The notes: generated from the letters alone by a model not told the origin. Counted from the stretch's first letter, positions 25,677-35,241 are shown. The stretch is DNA of 64,000 nt from Chlorogloeopsis sp038404745 (GCF_038404745.2 NZ_JAYKTT020000005.1:124001-188000); one strand, 5' to 3'. A program made the numbers and translations.

Positions 25677-26744
25677 ATGAATTTCCAACAACTATTTGCT
25701 AAACCACCAGAAGCCGAAGCTAGCGCCCCTGGAAGAGTAAACTTATTAGGCGAACATACAGATTACAATGATGGTTTTGTTCTGCCAACAGTAATTCCGC
25801 AAAGAACTACGGTACAGGTGGGTTTTAGTACTGATGGACAACACCATTTCTATTCGGAAAATTTAGATGAACGAGTAGATATTTTAGAAATTAAGTATAC
25901 GCCATCGGGATTTACAAGTTATATTTTTGGGTGCATCCAAGTTTTACAACAAAAAGGTCACACAATACCATCGCTAAATTTATACGTCAAATCATCGGTT
26001 CCGATCGGTTCAGGTTTGTCTAGCAGTGCGGCTTTGGAAGTTGCAACCCTGCGAGCATTACGCCAACTCCTCAATCTTGCGATCGATGATGTAGAAATTG
26101 CTCAATTTGCACAGCAAGCAGAAATTCATTACGCTGGCGTGCAATGCGGCATCATGGATCAGATGGCTGCGAGCCTTGGTGACACGGAACATATTTTATT
26201 TTTAGATAGCCGTACTTTGGAACGCCGGATGCTACCTTTCCCTTCTGGAGCAGAAATTGTGGTGATAGATAGTGGTATACCTCGCACGCTAGCAAGTAGC
26301 GGATATAACCACAGAAGAACGGAGTGCCAAGAGGCAGCGCGATTACTAAAAGTTAAGGCATTGCGAGATGTTACTAACAGTAGCGCAGTGAAAGCTTTAC
26401 CCGAACCTTTGCAACGTCGCGCTCATCATGTGGTGACGGAAAATAATCGTGTATTGGAGGTTTTGCATGGTGTATCATCTGAACACTTTGGCAAATTAAT
26501 GAATGCTTCCCACGCCAGCTTACGGGATAATTACGAAGTTTCTGTACCTGCACTTGATACTTTAGTCGAAATGTTGCAGAAAACTCTAGGAGTGTTTGGC
26601 GCAAAATTAACAGGCGCGGGTTTTGGTGGTGCTTGTGTGGCTTTAGTTGCAGCAGGTGAAGGGAAAAATATTGCGACAAAAGTGCTTGAACAATATAACA
26701 ATTTAGGTAACACTGGACGAGTTTTAATTCCTGCTGGCATTTAG
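25677..26744 (+). CDS. galK: Galactokinase (GHMP kinase)
   Basis: 355 residues. All GHMP motifs are present: signature GRVNLLGEHTDYNDGFVLP near the N terminus, the ATP loop PIGSGLSSSAALE (about 110-122), and the C-terminal GAKLTGAGFGGACVAL. The catalytic Asp lies in CGIMDQMAAS. It phosphorylates alpha-D-galactose at C1 in the Leloir pathway. No galT or galE adjoins, so substrate specificity (galactose or a related sugar) rests on similarity alone. A GTG 6 bp upstream is in frame; the ATG is preferred. Confidence 0.93.
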   Translation: MNFQQLFAKPPEAEASAPGRVNLLGEHTDYNDGFVLPTVIPQRTTVQVGFSTDGQHHFYSENLDERVDILEIKYTPSGFTSYIFGCIQVLQQKGHTIPSLNLYVKSSVPIGSGLSSSAALEVATLRALRQLLNLAIDDVEIAQFAQQAEIHYAGVQCGIMDQMAASLGDTEHILFLDSRTLERRMLPFPSGAEIVVIDSGIPRTLASSGYNHRRTECQEAARLLKVKALRDVTNSSAVKALPEPLQRRAHHVVTENNRVLEVLHGVSSEHFGKLMNASHASLRDNYEVSVPALDTLVEMLQKTLGVFGAKLTGAGFGGACVALVAAGEGKNIATKVLEQYNNLGNTGRVLIPAGI

Positions 26745-26785
26745 CTAAGATGTAGCAAAAATTATCCTTTGAAATGGAAAGTCTT

Positions 26786-28459
26786 CTACGGCAGCACTTG
26801 AACCAATTGGTATTGTTGTATCTTTCCAAGCACCTGATGAGGTGTGGTTGACTCAGACGCTTGTTTGGCAGAGATCCAAGCATAGCTAGAAGTTGGCAAT
26901 TCAGAAATTTTATCTACTCGTTTTCCGATGTGGGGAGTGTAGAAATTGAGCAATACTCCAGTTTTGCCTCCAACTTGAACAAAGTGGATGGGATGATGCT
27001 GTAAAACTTGAGCGATCGCAGGTTGTGCCAAAAAAGTTCTGACATCGGGATTGTAATCACTCAAAAAGCCGTAACTACCAGCCACAGCCAAAGCCAGCCA
27101 TGCCGGAATCAACCACCCAGCCAGCCAATAACTAGAAGTGAGAGACTGCTTGCCAAAGCGGTAACGACAAATCCACACAACAGGCAAAATCAACCAACCA
27201 CCACCTAAAGCCAAAGCCAGGATTGCATACTTGCGGAACTCGCCACTACCTAAAGCCAAAGCGATCGCACCCGCTAATAATAATAAAATAGCTAATACAC
27301 CAAAAATATAGCTGAGATTGCGAGGATAAGAGGACACGGAGGCACGGAGATACGGAGACACGGAGAAAGTTTCTGAGAAATTCTCTGCGTCTTTCATTTC
27401 AAATGATTTGAATTTGGTATCATACACCCAACCTAGCCAATCTAACCCTACGGCTGCAAGCAAGGCAATGAACGGATAAAGCAAAAGACTGTAATGAGGT
27501 AGACGAGTAGAAAAAAGACTAAGTTCAACAAATAAAACTAGGGGAAAGCCAATTAGTATGGAATTGTAGCGGGGTAGGGGACGACGAGAAGCTAAAAATA
27601 AGCCTAAAAGACTGAAAAAAAACCAAGGAAACGCTTTAATCGGGACATTCCATACATAGAAGAAAATTCCGTGATCCCGGCGATCGTTAGAACCGAGTCT
27701 AAACACAAAGTTGAGTAACTCTGCACCACTATCATTGCCAAAGCGTAAAAAACTCAACCACAGCCAAACAAATGTAGGAATTAAGCCGACTGTCAACCCT
27801 AAATACAACATAGGGTTTTTCAGGTGCCGATGACGGCGATGTTCGCCAATAAGGTAAGGGAACAAAGCGATCGCCGGCAAGAAAATCATAAAGCTTCTAA
27901 TTAAAAAGCCTAAACCAAAACAAGCACCAGCAATAAAGCTATAAAAATTGCCATATTTTGAATGTAATTCTGCTTTTAGTAAAGACCAAATTGCTAAAAG
28001 AACTAAAAAAATCATCGGCACATCTGGTGTGCCTAAACGACAATATTGCAACCAGAGAAATTCTACGCTCAAAATTGCAGCAGCAAGCCAACCAACTTTT
28101 TTACCAAGTAGAATTTTCCCAACTTCGTATAGAATTAGCACGCTCAGAACACCGAAAACCATACTTGGCAGGCGCACGCTAGTTTCACTAATACCAAACA
28201 AATTGTAAGAAGTGGCTATTAACCAATAGGGGCCAGGGGTTTTATGATGGGGTTCTGACCAAGGATTGATCCAATCACCAGACTCAAACATTCGGCGCGA
28301 TCGCCAAGCATACAATCCTTCATCATGCGCCATCAAGCTACTTTGCCCAGAACCCAATAGTAATAATGGTAGTAGCCAAATTAGCAGACTAATGTAAGGG
28401 AAACCCGCCCAGACGAGTAAGCGCTGCAAAATTGAGGGAGAAAGTAATCTAAATAACAT
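26786..28459 (-). CDS. ArnT/GT39-like polyprenyl-phosphate-dependent glycosyltransferase
   Basis: 557 residues, about 12 membrane helices. The catalytic first-loop acid is in MAHDEGLYAWRSRRM, followed by HHKTPGPYWL, as in ArnT-type enzymes that move a sugar from an undecaprenyl-phosphate donor on the periplasmic side. Residues about 364-376 (FSVSPYLRASVSS) are encoded by a short tandem repeat (27331-27368) that seems to have been inserted in a loop. A miniature element begins 2 bp upstream of the ATG, which itself lies in the element's target duplication, so the native leader has been displaced. Confidence 0.88.
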   Translation of the reverse strand: MLFRLLSPSILQRLLVWAGFPYISLLIWLLPLLLLGSGQSSLMAHDEGLYAWRSRRMFESGDWINPWSEPHHKTPGPYWLIATSYNLFGISETSVRLPSMVFGVLSVLILYEVGKILLGKKVGWLAAAILSVEFLWLQYCRLGTPDVPMIFLVLLAIWSLLKAELHSKYGNFYSFIAGACFGLGFLIRSFMIFLPAIALFPYLIGEHRRHRHLKNPMLYLGLTVGLIPTFVWLWLSFLRFGNDSGAELLNFVFRLGSNDRRDHGIFFYVWNVPIKAFPWFFFSLLGLFLASRRPLPRYNSILIGFPLVLFVELSLFSTRLPHYSLLLYPFIALLAAVGLDWLGWVYDTKFKSFEMKDAENFSETFSVSPYLRASVSSYPRNLSYIFGVLAILLLLAGAIALALGSGEFRKYAILALALGGGWLILPVVWICRYRFGKQSLTSSYWLAGWLIPAWLALAVAGSYGFLSDYNPDVRTFLAQPAIAQVLQHHPIHFVQVGGKTGVLLNFYTPHIGKRVDKISELPTSSYAWISAKQASESTTPHQVLGKIQQYQLVQVLP

Positions 28460-28461
28460 TT

Positions 28462-28573
28462 GGCGTTACTGAATAAGGGGATGATTGAGGCTGACGCGGG
28501 GACGCAAATACAACTAGACGCAGGGATTATGGTTGATGCAAATTCCAAAATCATCCCGCAATTATGCAACGCC
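28462..28573. mobile_element. Miniature inverted-repeat element, copy C (long form)
   Basis: 112 bp with ends GGCGTTACTGAATAAG and CTTATTCAGTAACGCC-like arms closing at GCAACGCC. Flanked by TAACATTT (28454-28461) and CAACATTT (28574-28581), an 8-bp target duplication with one change. It is inverted relative to copies A and B and carries 24 bp more in the middle. It encodes no transposase. It inserted at the start of the glycosyltransferase gene. Confidence 0.85.
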
Positions 28574-28581
28574 CAACATTT

Positions 28582-29018
28582 AATTAAATATAGGCATTAT
28601 TAATTGCATACACTAAAAGGGAATTGGTGAGTGGTTTATCTAAATAGAATACCCTGCGGGAAGCCGTACCTATGCTCTTGCGCGTTCACCGTCAGGCGTT
28701 GCGTTAGCTAGCGACTTCTGTTCCCCGTAGGGGTTCGGTGCAGGGTAAGTAGCTGTACTTACGGAAGCTGCTCCGCATCTACCGCATCTACCGCGTCTGT
28801 GCGTCTACAGGAGCCAGACGCCAGAATATTCTGTATTCTTCTTCTATACTCCCCTTGTCCCCGTGTCTCCTTGTCCTCTTCTTTGTCCCCAGTCCCTATT
28901 TTTTCAGACTTTTTCTAATATTTTCTAATATATGTATTGTGAGTTATAAATTTTTCTCACGACACAATACCTGTTAATACAACAAATATAGGCAAAAATT
29001 CTCTTAAAATCGAGTTTT
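28582..29018. repeat. Intergenic region rich in dispersed short repeats
   Basis: It contains a GC-rich palindromic cluster (28655-28760, with GTTCCCCGTAGGGGTTC), a short repeat of CTACCGC units near 28778-28800, and pyrimidine-rich tracts (CCCCTTGTCC, CCCCGTGTC) near 28850-28890. These are typical Nostocales interspersed repeats. No gene seen; the promoter of the following methyltransferase is probably in the last 120 bp. Confidence 0.55.
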
Positions 29019-29660
29019 ATGCTGCTAAGACCGGATCAACGTAATAAAATAGACGCAGGTGACGATAAGCTGTTTTATTCTTTTCCACGCTTTGTTACTC
29101 ATGTAGATGAAGGGTTTATTCAACAGCTTACAGATTTATATCGCCAGCGTCTGCAACCAAACACTCGTATTCTTGATATGATGAGCAGTTGGGTATCTCA
29201 TCTACCAGAAGAAATAGAGTTTGCCCATGTGGAAGGACACGGACTTAATGCTGAAGAACTGGCACGTAATCCCCGCTTAAATCATTATTTTGTACAAGAT
29301 CTCAACGCAAATCCCAAGTTGCCACTCCCAGATCAAGATTTTGATGCCGTTCTTAACTGTGTCTCTGTACAATATTTGCAATATCCTGAGGCAGTCTTTT
29401 CCGAGATTTACCGTGTTCTGAAACCGGGTGGTGTGGCGATCATCAGCTTCTCTAACCGAATGTTTTTTCAAAAGGCGATTCAAGCGTGGCGCAATAGTTC
29501 AGAAGCAACTAGAGTTGAATTAGTCAAAAGCTATTTCCAGTCACATCCTGGATTTACTACCCCAGAAGTGATTGTTCATACAAGTCAGCTTCCTAATTTT
29601 CTCCAGTGGTTTGGTGGAGGAGATCCATTCTATGCTGTGATTGCTGATCGCAGTCAGTGA
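29019..29660 (+). CDS. Class I SAM-dependent methyltransferase
   Basis: 213 residues. The Rossmann-like methyltransferase core is visible but motif I is poor in glycine (RILDMMSSWVSHLP). Motif IV region FDAVLNCVSVQYLQYPEAVFSEIYRVLKPGGVAIISFSNR is typical of methyltransferase type 11. The protein starts FYSFPRFVTHVDEGFIQQLTDLYRQRL after a short polar head. Substrate unknown. It stands alone with long gaps on both sides. Confidence 0.8.
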   Translation: MLLRPDQRNKIDAGDDKLFYSFPRFVTHVDEGFIQQLTDLYRQRLQPNTRILDMMSSWVSHLPEEIEFAHVEGHGLNAEELARNPRLNHYFVQDLNANPKLPLPDQDFDAVLNCVSVQYLQYPEAVFSEIYRVLKPGGVAIISFSNRMFFQKAIQAWRNSSEATRVELVKSYFQSHPGFTTPEVIVHTSQLPNFLQWFGGGDPFYAVIADRSQ

Positions 29661-29918
29661 GAGTAAGGGTTTGGCAGCATTATCAATAGCTTCTAATTCT
29701 GACTTTTGCTCTAAATTAGTAGCCAACCAAAGAAAATTAGTAATCTCCACGCAACTGTTATTAAAAAGTGAATTTTCTGGTATTGACCAATCAAAACGCT
29801 GATAATTGCCTTGAAGAGAATCTGAAGGATGCAAAAAAGTGTGAAATAATTTTTACTGATTCCCTTCAGTATAGCTGACTTCATCCTTTATTCATTTCAG
29901 CATTAAGAGGAGCCAAGC

Positions 29919-30431
29919 ATGAATTTTCTTCGTGTTCGTAAGATTGTTGCAGTTGTTTTATTGTCAGTATTAGTACTGACTACAGCTTGCACTCCCAAAG
30001 AACCTGGGCGCTTTGATCAAGTGCAGCAAGAAAGTAGCCGACAAAAAGCAGGACAAGCCGTTGCTAAAAATGCTACTCAGGGTGGCGAATTTAACAAATT
30101 TTTTCCACCTGCGGGAAATGGTTATGAACGTGTATTCACTCAAGAGAAGAAAGGTTTTGCTGAAGCCAAATTGAAAAAAGACGGCAAAGATATGGCAATG
30201 CTGGCTATTTCTGATACCACAAGCACACCAACAACAGCAGCGAGCTATGCAAACAGCACTAAAAAAATTGCAGGTTATCCAGCGCGGGAAATTGGCAATA
30301 CGCAAACAGCAGTACTGGTAAACAATCGCTACCAAGTGAAAGTGCTTTCCCGCTCACCATCATTTACAGCCAGCGATCGCGAAGCTTGGCTCCAAAAATT
30401 TAATCTCAACGGGCTAGCACGACTGAAATAA
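29919..30431 (+). CDS. Lipoprotein of unknown function
   Basis: 170 residues with a lipoprotein signal: basic start MNFLRVRK, hydrophobic core AVVLLSVLVL, lipobox LTTAC with Cys 24. The mature protein (GNGYERVFTQEKKGFAEAKLKKDGKDMAMLAISDT...GYPAREIGNTQTAVLVNNRYQVKVLSR) looks like a small alpha/beta domain. AGGAG precedes the ATG. The next gene follows after about 95 bp containing an inverted short repeat, so co-transcription is possible. Confidence 0.82.
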   Translation: MNFLRVRKIVAVVLLSVLVLTTACTPKEPGRFDQVQQESSRQKAGQAVAKNATQGGEFNKFFPPAGNGYERVFTQEKKGFAEAKLKKDGKDMAMLAISDTTSTPTTAASYANSTKKIAGYPAREIGNTQTAVLVNNRYQVKVLSRSPSFTASDREAWLQKFNLNGLARLK

Positions 30432-30525
30432 AAGATTGTCCTCAGTCATCAGTCATTTGTCATTAGCGAAGAACACATGACCAATGACCAATGACAAATG
30501 ACTAAATATAAATAAGGAGATTTTT

Positions 30526-31413
30526 GTGAGTAAACCAATATTTGAGTTGGTTGATGAGTTGCCAACCAGTGGCTTAACTGTTTCAATGCTTAACTCTCTA
30601 GATTTTGTCGCTCCTGGTGAGTGGCAAAACGTAGTTGGTTTTGTCAACACAATTAAAACCGTGACTGGCGAAACCGACGATAGTCTCATTCAGGCGATCG
30701 GTGAACGGGCAATATATCTCTATAATGATCGCTCTCAAGGATATCAACGGGCAATGTGGCTGTACCAAACCGTTGATAGTACAGATAAAGCTCTTGGTGC
30801 AGCAGCTTTAGCTAACAAGGTAGGAGAAAAAATTCCTCTGCTGGGCTTTCTCAACGCTGTTACTCCCAAACCAGACAAAGCCCAAACTATTGACTTATGC
30901 TTGAAATTAGTAGCGGAGTTGGTAGCATTTTGTCATATTAACGGTATTCCTGGAGATAGCATTGGAGACTTCGTTGCTTCCTTGGGTGAGTATAGCGGCG
31001 AGTCATTAATCCGCATGGTAGCGCTAGTTTGTGTTGATGGTTTGATACCCCTTGGCCCTGACTTTATCAGCAAAGGTCTATCTTTGATCAGCCAGACAAG
31101 CCCACAAGAGTTAGAGCAAAACTCGACTTTTAAGAGCATTCAAGATGCAATTCCAGGAAACAATCCTGCTGGCAAATTGAATTTTATCGGTGAAAGCTTT
31201 GACTCAGTTAAAGGTTGGATGAGCGGTTTAGTTGCCTCACGCAATTTAACGCCTCAAAAGGTAGTTCACCATTTGCAAAACTTTGTCGAAGTTAGCGATG
31301 ACAAATTAGACTACCTCGCAGGATTCTTAGATGTGGCAACCAATTACTACGAACATACAGGTACACAAACCCTCGCACGTCGATTAATTGAACGAGCCGT
31401 AGCTGAAATTTAG
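30526..31413 (+). CDS. Conserved-looking helical protein of unknown function
   Basis: 295 residues beginning at GTG, with AAGGAG seven bases upstream, which fixes the start. The sequence is mostly alpha-helical and soluble (IYLYNDRSQGYQRAMWLYQTVDSTDKALGAAALANKVG...LDLCLKLVAELVAFCHINGIPGDSIGDFVASLGEYSG). No signal peptide or known motif. No family recognised. Behind it (31490-31560) is a pyrimidine-rich interspersed repeat (CTCTGCGCTTCC, GCCTCCGTGTTT). Confidence 0.8.
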   Translation: MSKPIFELVDELPTSGLTVSMLNSLDFVAPGEWQNVVGFVNTIKTVTGETDDSLIQAIGERAIYLYNDRSQGYQRAMWLYQTVDSTDKALGAAALANKVGEKIPLLGFLNAVTPKPDKAQTIDLCLKLVAELVAFCHINGIPGDSIGDFVASLGEYSGESLIRMVALVCVDGLIPLGPDFISKGLSLISQTSPQELEQNSTFKSIQDAIPGNNPAGKLNFIGESFDSVKGWMSGLVASRNLTPQKVVHHLQNFVEVSDDKLDYLAGFLDVATNYYEHTGTQTLARRLIERAVAEI

Positions 31414-31579
31414 CTTATTCATAAAGGCACGGCTACCTTCCGTGCTTTTATGAATGAGTTAATAATCTATCTTTCACAAACACTCACTTGTAAATTTGGG
31501 AAAACTCTGCGTACCTCTGCGCTTCCTTGGCGTGCCTCCGTGTTTAAGAAAACTACACAATCAAGACTCTTAACTTTGA

Positions 31580-32305
31580 TTATGGCAATCGCAAATTTGC
31601 AGCGATCGCACGCAGATAAGGTTCAAAAATCGCCAAATTTTCCAGTTTATCGAACTTGCCTGTTTTTAAACTTGGATTAAAGGCAGTTCTAATCATATAA
31701 AGGTTTTTACCATCAAAGGCTACATAACCAAGATGGTGTTCCTGTACTCCGCCTTGTACCTTTAGCCCAGTAAAACCATAACTCAGTCCTTGGATTTTAC
31801 CAATCTGAGCTGGTTGCGGGGGATGGGTTGAAAAACCAATGCGATTACCGTAACTACCTTGACGTTGTTTTGATAAGAATGTGTAATAGTCATTAACCCA
31901 AGCATTCAAAGCTGTCGATACCTGAGTTTTGTATTGAGGATTTTGGTAATCTATATTTTTGCCAGGTTCAATCCCTGCCTGACGCAGTAGATTTTGAAAG
32001 TTCTGCTGTTTATCTAGTGGATAAACTCCTATCTCCACTGTACCCAAATGTTTTCCGTTAGCAGATACACACATTAGAGGCGCATTTCCATCACAAGCAG
32101 CAACTTGCCAACCTGGAGGAGAATTCGTTTGCTCCAAAATACTCTTCCAAATATTACCCTGATTTGATTTTGGTGCTAAAGAAGAAGTATGAGGTTGTTC
32201 TGGCATCCCATTAGTTCTGGATAAACGCGGACTCACAACCTTAATTCCTAACGGTAGCAACACTAGTAAAACACCACCGAGTAAAACATGATAAAGTCGT
32301 AGCAT
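31580..32305 (-). CDS. Membrane-anchored or exported protein, unknown
   Basis: 241 residues. The N-terminal hydrophobic segment (YHVLLGGVLLVLLPLGIKVV) is a signal anchor or uncleaved signal peptide, followed by a linker rich in Pro/Ser/Asn. The globular part has two close cysteines (AACDGNAPLMCVS) and ends with a repeated aromatic pattern. No family recognised. Downstream of rpsU on the same strand but about 140 bp away. Confidence 0.72.
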   Translation of the reverse strand: MLRLYHVLLGGVLLVLLPLGIKVVSPRLSRTNGMPEQPHTSSLAPKSNQGNIWKSILEQTNSPPGWQVAACDGNAPLMCVSANGKHLGTVEIGVYPLDKQQNFQNLLRQAGIEPGKNIDYQNPQYKTQVSTALNAWVNDYYTFLSKQRQGSYGNRIGFSTHPPQPAQIGKIQGLSYGFTGLKVQGGVQEHHLGYVAFDGKNLYMIRTAFNPSLKTGKFDKLENLAIFEPYLRAIAANLRLP

Positions 32306-32443
32306 TTTCCCGTCAACAGCACAGCAAGAGTTTAGTAATTAACAGTATCAGCAAAACTTTATGAGCACACTCCTTCATACATCCTGTATTGCTGTAATTC
32401 CGTAAAGGAAATCTTGTTGCTACCGAACTGTTCTTGTCGTGTT

Positions 32444-32638
32444 TTATCTGTAGCGAGAACCGCTTCTCGAACGTTGCTTGCGTCTAGCAACAGCTTTACG
32501 CTTTTCTTTTTGCAATGGAGTTTCAAAGTGACGATTTTTTCTCAGATCTTGGAAGATACCTGCTTGAGAAACTTGGCGCTTAAATCTTCGCAAAGCTGAC
32601 TCAATCCCTTCGTTCTCTCCCAGCACTACTTGCGTCAT
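32444..32638 (-). CDS. rpsU: 30S ribosomal protein bS21
   Basis: 64 residues, full length. It begins MTQVVLGENEGIESALRRFKRQVSQAGIF and ends in the basic tail KRKAVARRKQRSRSGSRYR, as in cyanobacterial S21. S21 is a late-assembling small-subunit protein near the anti-Shine-Dalgarno region of 16S rRNA. It lies behind the RRM gene on the same strand with a terminator hairpin between them, the known rbp-rpsU arrangement of heterocystous cyanobacteria, where cold raises rbp expression. Confidence 0.95.
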   Translation of the reverse strand: MTQVVLGENEGIESALRRFKRQVSQAGIFQDLRKNRHFETPLQKEKRKAVARRKQRSRSGSRYR

Positions 32639-32694
32639 TACTTATTACTCCTTTACGGCTAAACAGTGGAAGTTACATAACATATAAGCAAAAA

Positions 32695-32737
32695 CTCCAG
32701 CAGAGCCAAGCAATTTGATTTATTTGATCTGCTGGAG
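32695..32737 (-). terminator. Intrinsic terminator between the RRM gene and rpsU
   Basis: A perfect 10-bp stem, CTCCAGCAGA/TCTGCTGGAG, with a 23-nt loop, followed on the minus strand by GTTTTTGC. It would end most transcripts after the RRM gene and set a lower level of rpsU read-through. Confidence 0.85.
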
Positions 32738-32766
32738 ACTCTTAATGTAAATTTTTATTAGAAATT

Positions 32767-33078
32767 TTAATAGCGGCGATTATTGCGGTTATTATTACCG
32801 AAGTTCCCGCCTGAATAGCTTCTTTGATTTCTATCCTGGCGTGGTCTAGCTTGATTAACCTTCATATTACGCCCCATCCATTCAGCACCATCAAGTGCCT
32901 CAATCGCTGCTGTTTCTTGTGCTTCTGTATCCATTTCTACAAAAGCAAAACCGCGTGGGCGTCCAGTTACCCGATCCATTGGTACTTGAACACTTTTAAC
33001 GTTACCATACTCACCAAAAACCCCCTTAAGGTCTTCTTCTGTAACCTCATAGGATAAGTTACCAATATAAATCGACAT
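32767..33078 (-). CDS. Cyanobacterial RRM RNA-binding protein (Rbp)
   Basis: 103 residues: one RNA-recognition motif (RNP2 IYIGNL at 3-8; RNP1 RGFAFVEM at about 42-49) and a glycine/asparagine/arginine-rich tail (GGNFGNNNRNNRRY). Cyanobacterial Rbp proteins of this form are cold-induced or chaperone-like RNA binders, and some bind thylakoid or secretory mRNAs. A long leader upstream (33079-33240) fits the known post-transcriptional and cold control of such genes. rpsU follows. The exact Rbp type (A to G) is not assigned. Confidence 0.93.
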   Translation of the reverse strand: MSIYIGNLSYEVTEEDLKGVFGEYGNVKSVQVPMDRVTGRPRGFAFVEMDTEAQETAAIEALDGAEWMGRNMKVNQARPRQDRNQRSYSGGNFGNNNRNNRRY

Positions 33079-33242
33079 AGCTCATCTCCGAAATCAGCAA
33101 AATGTAGAGTTAGATTCGGAGAGACGCTTTATAATTGCTAAAATCAATTTCTCAACCGAAAATAAATCCTGTAATTAGGAGTATAGCAAAAAATCTCAAT
33201 CAGCACATTCAAGAGTAGCAGTAGCTTCTAGCAGAGAGCGGA

Positions 33243-34865
33243 CTATTCAGCGCTTTGATGAACAGTGCTTTTTACAGGAGGTTTACCTGAGTTGCGAACA
33301 TTAATGATCTTGCCGAGTAGCTCAAACCAAAAAGGCGCACCCATTGCGATCGCCAATCCACTGACAACCCAACCCAAAAAGCTTCTCAGCGGCGGGAACA
33401 ACCAATTCTTACTTTCTTGAGCTTGCTGCTTGAGGTTAGTTGCATCTCGCCCAATTGGCAATGGGATTGTCTGGTTTACTTCCTGTCGGAAACATTCCAA
33501 TGTAGCTGAATTAGTTTTGGAAACAGGGCAGGCTTGGGTAGCTAATTCTCCATTTTTAACCAGCATATCCCTTAGAGCAGAGTCTGTTCTGAGGCGACTG
33601 ACAATATGAAAAGTATCTGCATTCAAAATAATGGCAAGCAAAAAACCGATCGCAAAAGCAACTCCTTTGGCATTGCGTTTGTAAACACCCGATGCTCGCT
33701 CCATCGAGCTATCAAACCAAACTTGAATTTCGGTTTGGAATTGATGAATTTCTTCTGCTATGGCTTGTTCGTGAGCCTGAGTACGCTTGAGATTAACTTG
33801 AGCACGTCTTGCCAAAGCCGCAAAGCTCTCTCGTACTGAATCAGGTAGGCGATCGCGAATGTTGATAATTTCTTGTTCGATTGCCTGGTATGCTTTATAG
33901 ATTTCATCGTTGTTGTCGAGGTTGCAAAACTCCTCTTTGAAGGATTTGTAAGCCTCGCTCATCCGATCCACTTTGCTCTGTTTATTTTTAACCTCACCCA
34001 CCAACAGATCTAGAACTTGGGCAAGACTTGGCTGCAACCGCCGGATCAACTCATCCGTATTGTTGTAAGAATCGTTGTGGTAGCTAGGATTACCCTGATA
34101 GAAAATAGCGTTTTTAAGAGATTTAAGTTGGGTAATAAACGTTGCAACTTCAGGATCGCCTGTTTGCTCGTAAGTAGCATAATTTTGAACTGAGTTTGGT
34201 GCAAGCAGTTGAGATATGCTAATGAATGAATCTAGTTCATCTCGGAGTCGGTTTACACTCGTCAGTAAAGTTGCTTTTGAACTGCAAAAATCTGCACGAA
34301 TGCTATTAATTCTCTGCTTCAAACTCTCAGCCTCGTTTTTTAAGGTGTAGCGAGTTTCATCGGCGATTTGCAGATTTCTATCACTGATGTAACTCTCTAT
34401 TTTAAGAATTATTTCCTCTTTCATCATTTTCTGAAGATTAAGAGCTGTCATATTCTGAGCTAATTGAGGGAGATTGAGCCTCTCTAGCAAGGTAGTTGCG
34501 AAGGTTTCGGATGGCATATACGAAGGCTCATTGCCCTTGAGAGTAATTTGGTGGCTTTTTCTACCAAAGATGACAATAGATCGAGTCAAATGACGCAACC
34601 ATGCCTCAACACCCTCTTTAGATTCTTGACTGATATTTTTGATTAAAGGGTTCTCGTAAAGCTCTTGAACTATTTCCTTGACTTGGTGAGCGTTTTTGGT
34701 TCCCTCGCCACCAGTCAGCAGAATTTCAATTGACTTTTTCAGATGAGCTGCCCGCCATTGCAACACAGTAGCTAACAACTCTTGAATTTCAGAAGCTAAT
34801 AAGCTCAAGATTAGATAGATGAAAATTAAGGCGATCGCAACATCTAGAACAAAAGATATATTCAT
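33243..34865 (-). CDS. Large membrane-anchored coiled-coil protein, unknown
   Basis: 540 residues. An N-terminal transmembrane helix (SFVLDVAIALIFIYLILSLLASEIQELLATVL) is followed by about 370 mostly helical, charged residues (coiled coil near 165-215 and 290-380), then two C-terminal hydrophobic segments (GVAFAIGFLLAIILNADTF and FLGWVVSGLAIAMGAPFWF). The N-terminal pattern ALIFIYLILSLLASEIQE recurs in uncharacterised bacterial membrane proteins. Function unknown. It is divergent from the phosphite operon. Confidence 0.82.
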   Translation of the reverse strand: MNISFVLDVAIALIFIYLILSLLASEIQELLATVLQWRAAHLKKSIEILLTGGEGTKNAHQVKEIVQELYENPLIKNISQESKEGVEAWLRHLTRSIVIFGRKSHQITLKGNEPSYMPSETFATTLLERLNLPQLAQNMTALNLQKMMKEEIILKIESYISDRNLQIADETRYTLKNEAESLKQRINSIRADFCSSKATLLTSVNRLRDELDSFISISQLLAPNSVQNYATYEQTGDPEVATFITQLKSLKNAIFYQGNPSYHNDSYNNTDELIRRLQPSLAQVLDLLVGEVKNKQSKVDRMSEAYKSFKEEFCNLDNNDEIYKAYQAIEQEIINIRDRLPDSVRESFAALARRAQVNLKRTQAHEQAIAEEIHQFQTEIQVWFDSSMERASGVYKRNAKGVAFAIGFLLAIILNADTFHIVSRLRTDSALRDMLVKNGELATQACPVSKTNSATLECFRQEVNQTIPLPIGRDATNLKQQAQESKNWLFPPLRSFLGWVVSGLAIAMGAPFWFELLGKIINVRNSGKPPVKSTVHQSAE

Positions 34866-35241
34866 CTATCAACCACTCCACTATGTATAAGCGTATAAGC
34901 TCTTTTTTTACGCTAATATACTGAGCTTAAATATATTTTTTTATACTTTTAATTAAACTTAAAGTTTTAAGAACGATTGTTTCAGCTTGGCGACTTCATG
35001 CTTGGTGTTGTTTTTAATCTGACAACAATCAAAACTTAACTCAGCCTTTAAGAGAGTGTGAGAATTTATTGTTATCAAAGTTCTTTTTTGATTGTGTTTT
35101 TAAATCAAACTCTCTTCTCTATTTAAGTGCCCGCTCGCACTTGTAGACATTTATGACTAGCTTTGGGCTTTTCCAACCGGAACAGTCGTAAAGCTGGAGA
35201 TTGCAATTTATTACCCCAACTATCGTAATTTTCTAAGAATT
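34866..35241. other. Control region upstream of the phosphite operon
   Basis: 376 bp, AT-rich. Several CTTAA/TTTTAA motifs cluster at 34925-34972, faintly like Pho-box half-sites, but their spacing (10 and 8 bp) does not match the 11-bp period of a cyanobacterial Pho box, so none is claimed. No gene here. Confidence 0.4.

Noticed and set aside
29541..29834. 97-codon minus-strand frame overlapping the end of a methyltransferase
   Set aside because: Part looks protein-like (NYQRFDWSIPENSLFNNSC), but it overlaps the conserved end of the methyltransferase and has no ribosome site; at best a remnant.
34925..34972. Pho box upstream of the phosphite operon
   Set aside because: CTTAA-like motifs are present, but spacing and flanks do not match three 8-mers with 3-bp gaps, and the region is simply AT-rich.
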